A stretch of 16,157 nucleotides of DNA from Ochromonadaceae sp. CCMP2298 (lineage: Eukaryota > Sar > Synurophyceae > Ochromonadales > Ochromonadaceae): the NCBI GenBank assembly GCA_026770595.1, contig MU634085.1:1-16157 (forward strand), written 5' to 3'. Position 1 is the first letter of the stretch. Every line of letters starts with the position of its first letter. The notes under the pieces are model-generated. The model did not search any database, was not told where the DNA came from, and was given only the letters and a program-made list of their open reading frames with translations. A program made the position numbers and the translations under genes. This document shows, in pieces, positions 10,937 to 16,157 of this stretch.

Positions 10937-11072
10937 AGAGCAGAAGGAGCAAAAAGAGTTCAGCCTACTCCCTCAAGTGCCACCACCGCTCTCACCGGAA
11001 CCTCAGGTACCAAGGCATAGACGCATATTATTTTAGCGCCACAGCATACCCCATAGCGGCACAGCGGCATGG

Positions 11073-11078
11073 TTTATT
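11073..11078 (-). terminator. Candidate poly(A) signal AATAAA for the Patched-like gene
   Basis: On the minus strand AATAAA occurs 237 bases beyond the TAG stop of the Patched-like gene. A weaker TATAAA variant lies nearer, at 11121-11126. If AATAAA is used, the two genes' 3' untranslated regions overlap. Confidence 0.35.
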
Positions 11079-11146
11079 TGTTCACTACTGTACAAATGTT
11101 ATGCACCTCTCAAGACAGAATTTATAGTTTAAAGAAAGTGCTGTCT

Positions 11147-11152
11147 ATTAAA
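11147..11152 (+). terminator. Candidate poly(A) signal ATTAAA for the IQ gene
   Basis: ATTAAA lies 211 bases after the TAA stop of the IQ gene and is followed within 10-25 bases by a T/G-rich stretch. It is the common metazoan variant hexamer; whether this organism uses it is unknown. No nearer AATAAA was seen on the plus strand. Confidence 0.35.
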
Positions 11153-11314
11153 CTCCATCTGTCTGTTCTGTATCTACATTACCGTGAGCTGAGTGGTATA
11201 TACGAGTGCGTAGTGTACATGAGTTGACTAGTCACACCATTTAGTTTGCAATACCGGGTAGTCTATAATACCGTGTACTCTGTAGAACATGGTATGTGTA
11301 CTCTACGTGCAAGT

Positions 11315-14300
11315 CTACACCTGCATCTGCACCTCTCCCTGCACCTCGTAGAACTCGTCGCCCTCCCCCCCCTGCATCTCCTTGCCCCCCTCCTGCCCCT
11401 TCGCCTCCTGCCCCTTGTCCGGGACGATGAGTGCTGTGGCCTTGTGCCCGTGTGCCCCCTCGATAGCGGTGAAGGGTAGTGAGGGCAGGATAGCGGGCAG
11501 CAGGATCAAGCCGTGTCCAGCGCCGAATATAATTATGCACAAGAACATGCGGAAGAACGTACGGAATATCACCGACGAGGCGAAGGCTAGCGGCACTATT
11601 CCCACGAAGGTGGTGGTGCAGCCGAGCAGTACGGAGGGGCCTATCTCCACCAGGCAGTGCTTGAGGCGATCGAGGGGGGTGAGACGGAAGTCTTGGGCTA
11701 AGAAGTAGTGCAGGACGTGCGAGACGTAGTCCACCACGAGACCGATGGCCATGACTAGCTGCACAACTGTGACCGTGTTGATCTGCAGGTTCCAGTAGTA
11801 CATGGCGCCCAGCAGGTCCGCGTCGATAACCGCCACGATGGCGACCACCAGCAGCACTGCACCTGGTCTGATCAGCACGAACAGAGACACCAACGCGACC
11901 GCTACCAGCGCCAGACCCAGGTTAAACAGCATCTCGTTCACGATGATGAGGTCCGTCTCTGTCTGTATGTAGTTCCTGCACACAGCGATGGGCTTGGGAT
12001 CGAACACAGCAGAGGCCATCAGGTCCCGCACGTCCTGCATAGCCCTTATCTCCTTCCGGTAGTCAGTCAGTCCATGATGAAACGCGGACACGCGGCTTGA
12101 GGTGATGGTAAGCTTGCCGTCCACCGTGGCGAAATTTATGTCGTCCACGAAGCGCAGGAAGAAATCCTGCTGGACGAAATACTCAACAGCTTCGTAGAAA
12201 ATCGCCTCGTCGGTGATGAAGCCGTCGGAGTTGGCGTACGCTGCAAAGGGCATTGTTGGCGTGAACTTCTTGAAGGTGCTGAGCCAGGAGGTGAAAGGGC
12301 CCTTGTTGTGGTCGCCGTTGGCCAAGAATTCTGCCTGGATGCGCAGTATGTCCTCCTGGGTGCTCTGCAGGTGGTAGGGCACGTCCTTGATGATGATGTT
12401 CACGGGTGAGTTCTGCTCATAGGCGAACAGGTCCAGGTCGCGCGTAGTTAGGATGTAGTCCCGCACGTATGAGTCGTCAGGCATGAGGTTGATGTTGTCG
12501 AAGCCCTGATCGATCTGCGTGCACCCGTAAAGACATGCGGCGAACAAGCCTAGGAAGGACAGCACAATGGCAGCACGGAAGAGCGGGCGTGTTAAGAGGG
12601 GCCAGTAGACCTCTGCGAAGAAGTACTCCAGATAGGTCATGTCGGACACAGCCTTCAGCGGAAGGTAATCTGCATCCCTGCCGCTCGCCTGGCTCACCTG
12701 CCCCTCCTCTGTCCCCCCTACCTCCACTGCCTTCCCTTCTTCCCCTCCCTTACCTTCCTCCCCTACCTTCCCTTCCTTCCCCACCTCCCCTGTCTCCACT
12801 CCCCTCTCTACCTCCAGCGACACGACAGCGTACCCGTTGGGGGCCATCTCCAGCTCCCTCTCGGTGGTCTTGACGGGGTTTTGGGCGGGAGTGGGCCCGC
12901 ATGGCCCGCAGCAGCATAGGATGTCGAATCTGTTGGCATTCATGCGGTCCGCGTCCATGCACAGCAAAGCGCAGAACATCGTGATCTGGTAGTGAGGTAG
13001 TGAGGTAGGGTTAGGGTTGGATAGTAGAGGTAAAGGTAAGTAGAATATATCAGAAGATACTAGTACAGTACGAGGTACATATAGTTATCTCATACCTGGA
13101 AGCTCCAGTTAAACATCACTGATGTGGCTGCGTAGAGACAGAAGGCCTTAATGGCTGGCAGGGATGAGGTAGCGCCCAGGTAGAAGGCTGCAGCGTTGGT
13201 AGCGGTGGTGAAGGTCACGGACAGGCCGCAGCGGCGCATGGCTCGGGCGAGTCTCTCCTCAGTGGGCAGAGAGACGTCCTGTGCAGGGTGCAGGAAGAGC
13301 AGGGTGCAGGAAGAGGTCACATTGTTAGGGATATATAATATGCGTTACACATTAAACGTAATACATTATAGTACGTACTATACATTACATACCTGTGCAT
13401 CAAAGGCTGCCACTATGATGAACATGTCATCCACCCCTATGCCCACCAGGATAAAGGGCAGGATCTGGTGTAGGCTGAGGAAGATCACGCCCACGCCAGA
13501 GCACACCCCGTAGCCCGCCACCATGGATATGATGACCACTCCGATGCCGCAGCCAGACAGTGCTGTGCGTGTGCCAACTAGACTGCGGCGCTTGGCGAAG
13601 ACCACGCAGGTGATTACGAACATCAGTATGTACGTGATGATCATGAGGCCGATGTCCCCCACCACTGAGGCGGTCAGCTCGTCGTCGATAGAGCGGTTTG
13701 CGTAGTAGTAGACCTGCAGCTCGGCAGTGCCTAGGTCAGCCGCGACTTTCAGGAAGCTCTTCTCCCAGGCCAGTGCTTTGTTCATATCGTCCCCATTGAC
13801 CAGGTAGAAGACTGTGGTGCCCGTTGCTGAGGTGACCTCGTCGTTGGAGTCTACCACAGCGTTGCCGAAGAGTATCTGTCTGCTGACCTCGGTGCCATCA
13901 GGATAGTTCATCGCGCTCACAGCCGTAACCAGGTCGGCTATCGACTTGATCTGCTCATTGTACACAGCCCTATCGCCGGAGAAGAACTGCAGCAACGAGA
14001 GGGTGAAGCACGCGCCCTTGTAGTCCCTAATACCGCAGAAGTCCTCAAACCCCGACCCTTCTGCGCGAATGGCCAGTATCTTCTCATGCCCGTCCCACAT
14101 ATCCTCCATCGCCTCCAGGGTGATCACGTTAGTCCCCGTGTACAACAACGAACCCCCACGGTTGTCTGTTCCGAATGTTTCTTGCTGGTAAGCGCGCTGT
14201 CTTTGCGAAGTGGAGTCCTGGGGAACCCACAGCTTTGTGGAATCAGTCTCCTCCTGCATTGGGAAGAGGATGGGGAGGCGATCGGACAATGGTGGTGGGA

Positions 14301-14592
14301 GATACACGGTTAGCCAAGGCTCGCACGACAGGGTAGAGAAGAGAGCAGAGCACATCAGGCAGAGGGTAGAGTAAGACAGCGCAAGCAGAGAGAAGGAGAG
14401 TTGCAGTTCGCTCACCTTGAAATTCAAGAATCCCACAGCACAGAAGATCGTTACCAAGAGGACTGTAGCGACGGTTTTCCACCTGTTCTTGGCCACCACC
14501 CTCGCAAGGCCCTCGAAAAAGTCCTCCACCGCGTGTTCGAACTCAAACCCAATTTTATACCACCCGGTCATGGCGCTGTTCGCAATATCCAT
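11315..14592 (-). CDS. Patched/NPC1-related membrane protein with sterol-sensing domain, about 963 aa, four exons
   Basis: Exons on the minus strand are 14592-14416, 14253-13393, 13278-13096 and 12985-11315, all phase 0, GT-AG, ending in TAG. The start ATG has A at -3 and G at +4 with an in-frame TGA two codons upstream. The product fits the RND-superfamily Patched/NPC1/PTCHD group. There is one membrane segment (about residues 40-57), then the typical loop entry LWVPQDS, and a luminal domain. The sterol-sensing domain spans about 256-420 and carries GIGVDD at 330-335. A cytosolic CCCGPCG and a Gly/Glu/Lys insert (465-503) follow. The second half has segments near 542-561, 761-805, 809-836 with GLVVDYVSH, 857-879 and 886-908. 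QGFDNINLMPDDSY is typical of the second luminal domain. The acidic residues in segments 4 and 10 match the cation-relay positions of this superfamily. Members move or sense sterols and other lipids using ion gradients. Length is normal for PTCHD-type members. Which subfamily it belongs to is not decided by eye. Confidence 0.92.
12698..12817 (-). repeat. Purine-rich low-complexity insert in the Patched-like gene
   Basis: On the coding strand this stretch is almost all G and A and encodes a Gly-Glu-Lys-Val run with several GxEGK and GEEGK units, in the central cytosolic loop between the two transporter halves. It stays in frame and has no transmembrane character, so it is probably a flexible linker expanded by slippage. 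A smaller related run lies in the C-terminal tail (about 11352-11420). Confidence 0.75.
12986..13095 (-). other. Intron 3 of the Patched-like gene (110 nt, phase 0)
   Basis: The donor is TTCCAG|GTATGAG and the acceptor is CACTACCAG|ATCACG. The pyrimidine tract contains a telomere-like CCCTAACCCTA. The CTAAC inside it places a possible branch adenosine at about 13011, 25 bases before the acceptor end. Joining gives NWSFQ-ITMFCALLCMD, a family-typical sixth membrane segment. Confidence 0.85.
13279..13392 (-). other. Intron 2 of the Patched-like gene (114 nt, phase 0)
   Basis: The donor is CACAG|GTATGTAATG and the acceptor is CCTGCACAG|GACGTC. The intron has an in-frame stop shortly after the donor. 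It is AT-rich at its 5' side and C/T-rich near the acceptor, where a 16-base duplication lies. Its removal connects the fourth membrane segment (DDMFIIVAAFDAQ) to the loop DVSLPTEERL, as expected for the sterol-sensing domain. Confidence 0.85.
13284..13315 (-). repeat. 16-base perfect tandem duplication at an intron's 3' end
   Basis: Bases 13284-13299 and 13300-13315 are identical. On the transcribed strand each copy reads CTCTTCCTGCACCCTG, so the duplication doubles the pyrimidine tract just before the acceptor of the third exon. It does not create a second AG acceptor. Confidence 0.9.
14254..14415 (-). other. Intron 1 of the Patched-like gene (162 nt, phase 0, no in-frame stop)
   Basis: The donor is TTCAAG|GTGAGCG and the acceptor is CCAATGCAG|GAGGAG. 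The intron is 54 codons long and open in the gene's frame, so retained transcripts would stay translatable. Removal joins FLNFK to EETDSTKLWVP, which is the usual sequence after the first membrane segment in this family; that supports splicing. Confidence 0.85.
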
Positions 14593-14599
14593 CCTTCAT
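14555..14599 (-). other. Upstream ATG with a 14-codon overlapping frame
   Basis: An ATG at 14599, seven bases before the main start and out of frame with it, opens 14 codons and ends at TAA (14557-14555) inside the main coding sequence. It has C at -3 and A at +4, a weak context, whereas the main ATG context is strong. It matters only if the leader is unspliced or transcription starts between it and the proposed acceptor. Confidence 0.4.
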
Positions 14600-14736
14600 G
14601 GGTTGTGTGGTGAGTGAGTGAGAGTTGTGTGGTGAGTGAGTGACAGTTGTGTGGTGAGTGAGTGTGGGTGTGTGGAGGGGTGGGGCGTAGGCAGAGAATC
14701 GTGATATATGCAAATATCTGAGCTTCTTGTGCTCAC
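14594..14736 (-). other. Possible 5'-leader intron of the Patched-like gene (143 nt)
   Basis: A strong donor-like CAG|GTGAGC starts at 14736 on the minus strand. From about 14702 down to an AAG ending at 14594 the transcribed strand has no AG dinucleotide and is rich in C, A and T, exactly like the 3' ends of the confirmed introns here. Splicing would place the ATG at 14592 one base after the junction and remove an upstream ATG. The sequence beyond the donor has no in-frame ATG before a TGA, so the upstream exon would be untranslated. Unproven without transcripts. Confidence 0.4.
14602..14668. repeat. 22-base tandem repeat, three copies
   Basis: Units start at 14602, 14624 and 14646 with consensus GTTGTGTGGTGAGTGAGTGA plus two variable bases. 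Copies are nearly identical; the last one diverges at its end. On the minus strand it reads as a C/A/T-rich, AG-free tract directly before the Patched-like start codon. Confidence 0.88.
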
Positions 14737-14739
14737 CTG

Positions 14740-15464
14740 GTGCCTGTGGTTTTCAGTTGTGTGTCTGCCGCTCCTTGCAAGTTGGGACGAAGTGGTTCAC
14801 TTGATTGTGGTCACCTTAATTGTAATGATCACCTCCTCACAGATGTGGCATCGATGCAGAACTCCATACCGCAGTAGAACTCAGCAGCAAGGAGGTGCAA
14901 AGTGAGGCACAAGTTCCGGGTTTGTTCCTCACAATGTGGCGCAACCCACTTCTTTGTTCCAAAGGAGTGGTGAAACCCCCTCAAAAAAAGAAGCGTAGAA
15001 ATTGTGCGCCCTTTCCGCGTGCAGTGTCTTTGTTTGATGGGATTTCGGTGACAATTTCAGTGACACAATAAAAGGATTTTTAAGTGCCGGTTTTCCGAAA
15101 AAAGTCATTTTTCCCCAAAATTAGGCGGCGGTTTGTGTTTCACACAGTAGGCGTCTTTGTGCAGCTTTTAGCGTTGTTGGTCAAATACGTTTTTGCGCAT
15201 CTGAAATTGGCACCAAAATCAATGAGGAGAATGTTGATGGCGCTCATAGAGAAGTAGCGCCACCGGCGCCCCTTATTTGCCCACAGGCTTTTCCTGTCCC
15301 CTTCTTGTCCAAAGGACATTGCTCAACTAACGTATTTTGGGTTTTTTGCCTTATTTCGGCGGAAATGTAACGCACCAAAAACGGACCAAAAATCTTCGTG
15401 TCCGCAGATTTCCAGGATCCTTGTATCTTTTTGATATCATATCTCTGATCTGCCTCCATAAATC
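14740..15464. other. Lower-GC spacer without recognisable gene
   Basis: Base composition changes here: runs of A and T (for example around 14985, 15100 and 15340) are common, unlike the GC-rich exons to the left. No coding frame with family resemblance was found. The left edge may contain the leader exon and promoter of the minus-strand gene. AATAAA occurs at 15067 on the plus strand with no gene to serve. Short inverted repeats are present (15239-15261, 15306-15318). Confidence 0.5.
15239..15261. repeat. Short inverted repeat (GGCGCT ... AGCGCC)
   Basis: GGCGCT at 15239-15244 is matched by AGCGCC at 15256-15261 with an 11-base loop. A second overlapping pair, GCGCC-ACC-GGCGC, spans 15257-15269. 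Together they make a GC-rich cluster in otherwise AT-richer DNA. Function is unknown and chance is possible. Confidence 0.4.
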
Positions 15465-15854
15465 ATGGCATCTATCAGGAGCCCCGAGACTCGCAGCAGG
15501 GGTGGTATTACTGTGGCCTTGGACAACGAGTACAGGCTGGAGGCGCGTTATGCAGATCGCAAGGCCTTCACCTTCGCCCTCCACTGTGCGAATCGACGAT
15601 TGAGAAAAGACTCGCGATTATCTCGTACTGGGTTACGAGATGGGAGATATGCTGGAAAGTTTTCCCATATTGTGCATTTGTGCACTTGCTGTGATCAATT
15701 CAAGGTCGTTGCGCGCGTATCTCAGGCGCGTTTGGAGTTGGGAGCCATCACTGTCCTGACTGAAGAGTCAATACTGTACCACGCTCCCCAGTGTCCAGGT
15801 GGCCCGCCGCAAGCTGCGCTGGCGGATATGCTGATTAACAAAGCGTTTGTTTAG
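15465..15854 (+). CDS. 129-aa protein of unknown function, possible transposase-type zinc-binding domain
   Basis: The ATG at 15465 is preceded two codons earlier by an in-frame TAA, so this start is firm if the frame is coding; TAG ends it at 15854. No family is certain. Residues from about 65 to 115 have the outline of the zinc-binding DNA-binding fold of Mutator-type transposases and FAR1-like proteins. In it, an amphipathic helical part with basic residues leads into a strand ending HLCTCC, further strands, then YHAPQC. This gives C-x2-C-x29-H-x3-C as possible zinc ligands. No catalytic DDE domain follows; a repeat array begins about 90 bases after the stop. It could be a solo domain gene, a truncated transposase, or a chance frame in repeat DNA. 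GC and codon use differ from the two large genes. Confidence 0.4.
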   Translation: MASIRSPETRSRGGITVALDNEYRLEARYADRKAFTFALHCANRRLRKDSRLSRTGLRDGRYAGKFSHIVHLCTCCDQFKVVARVSQARLELGAITVLTEESILYHAPQCPGGPPQAALADMLINKAFV

Positions 15855-15941
15855 GAGCTCCAGGCCTCTGACATAAACAAAAAGAAATTGGGCAGCACTT
15901 CCCACTGGCAAAGTAAAAGTACAGTTTTTCTGGTACATTTA

Positions 15942-16127
15942 TGTACTTTAAGATTGGAATACTAAATCACTGTACTTTAAGTGTTATCCTGTACTTTAAT
16001 GTTACTGTAAAATACAGCAAAACCTGTACTATTTGACAGAGCCAGGCCCTCCTGCTGCTGTGCTAAGTACTTTAAGGTAAAACCTGTACTTTAAGGCTAC
16101 CTGTACTTTAAGGATAAACCTGTACTC
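15942..16127 (+). repeat. Degenerate TGTACTTTAAG repeat array
   Basis: Full or near-full copies of TGTACTTTAAG start at 15942, 15971, 15990, 16066, 16085 and 16102, with partial copies at about 16025 and 16121. The right-hand copies are spaced 17-19 bases and share the longer context TAAACCTGTACTTTAAGG. A reverse-oriented relative (AAAAGTACA) lies at 15915-15923. Copies face mostly one way. The array may continue past position 16127. It resembles subterminal repeats of DNA transposons or a decayed minisatellite. Confidence 0.8.
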
Positions 16128-16157
16128 CTACACCGAGAAAGGGTTATTCATGAAATC

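Larger units (their letters stand above)
10937..11314. other. Tail-to-tail intergenic region (378 bp)
   Basis: This is the gap between the stop codons of the two convergent genes. No open frame of note is present. It is AT-richer than the flanking exons and should hold both 3' untranslated regions. Candidate poly(A) signals for both strands are listed separately. Confidence 0.7.

Noticed and set aside
12670-12700. Strong donor-like CAG|GTGAGC inside exon 4 of the Patched-like gene (12697, minus strand)
   Set aside because: No acceptor at a plausible distance preserves the frame and family-typical sequence; the exon reads through with good similarity to the family on both sides.
14737-14905. 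Extra coding exon for the Patched-like protein upstream of the proposed leader donor
   Set aside because: The frame leading into the start codon contains no ATG before an in-frame TGA near 14811-14813, so any upstream exon would be untranslated.
1-16157. CRISPR array, bacterial operon or integrated phage
   Set aside because: The genes have spliceosomal introns, there is no regular repeat-spacer pattern, and no bacterial ribosome-binding sites or phage genes were seen.

Overview
The window is nuclear DNA from a eukaryote, most likely a single-celled flagellate or other protist. It has GC-rich coding exons interrupted by short GT-AG introns (81 to 173 bases). The 3' halves of these introns are long, AG-free and rich in C, T and A. 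Stop codons are standard: TAA and TAG are both used as terminators. The combination of an intron-rich genome, a Patched/NPC1-type transporter and a giant IQ-motif protein would fit a free-living metamonad such as Kipferlia, but this placement is a guess; nothing in the sequence fixes the species.

Layout, left to right. (1) Bases 1-402 are upstream/leader sequence. (2) Bases 403-10936, plus strand, hold one five-exon gene for a protein of about 3,328 residues that I do not recognise by name. From N to C terminus it has a conserved-looking start; a long disordered Ser/Arg region with two internal repeat families; a coiled coil; four IQ (calmodulin-binding) motifs; a large helical middle; a series of degenerate beta-rich modules; an array of Gly-Ser-Arg-Arg-Gly-Ser repeats rich in RRxS phosphorylation consensus; and a final folded block. 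(3) Bases 10937-11314 are a short tail-to-tail intergenic gap with candidate polyadenylation signals for both strands. (4) Bases 14592-11315, minus strand, hold a four-exon gene for a Patched/NPC1-related membrane protein of about 963 residues (12 predicted membrane segments, sterol-sensing domain, RND superfamily). A likely 5'-leader intron containing a 22-base triple tandem repeat lies just upstream of its start codon. (5) Bases about 14740-16157 are lower-GC sequence: a mostly featureless spacer, a 129-residue open reading frame (15465-15854) with a possible zinc-binding fold like the DNA-binding part of Mutator-type transposases, and a degenerate array of the motif TGTACTTTAAG at 15942-16127 running towards the window end. 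This segment looks like transposon-derived or repeat DNA.

The two large genes are convergent and share no obvious pathway. The giant IQ protein suggests a cytoskeletal or flagellar scaffold responding to calcium/calmodulin and a basophilic kinase (inference). The Patched-like protein would act in a membrane, moving or sensing sterol-like lipids (family knowledge). No tRNA, rRNA or CRISPR array was seen, and no complete mobile element.
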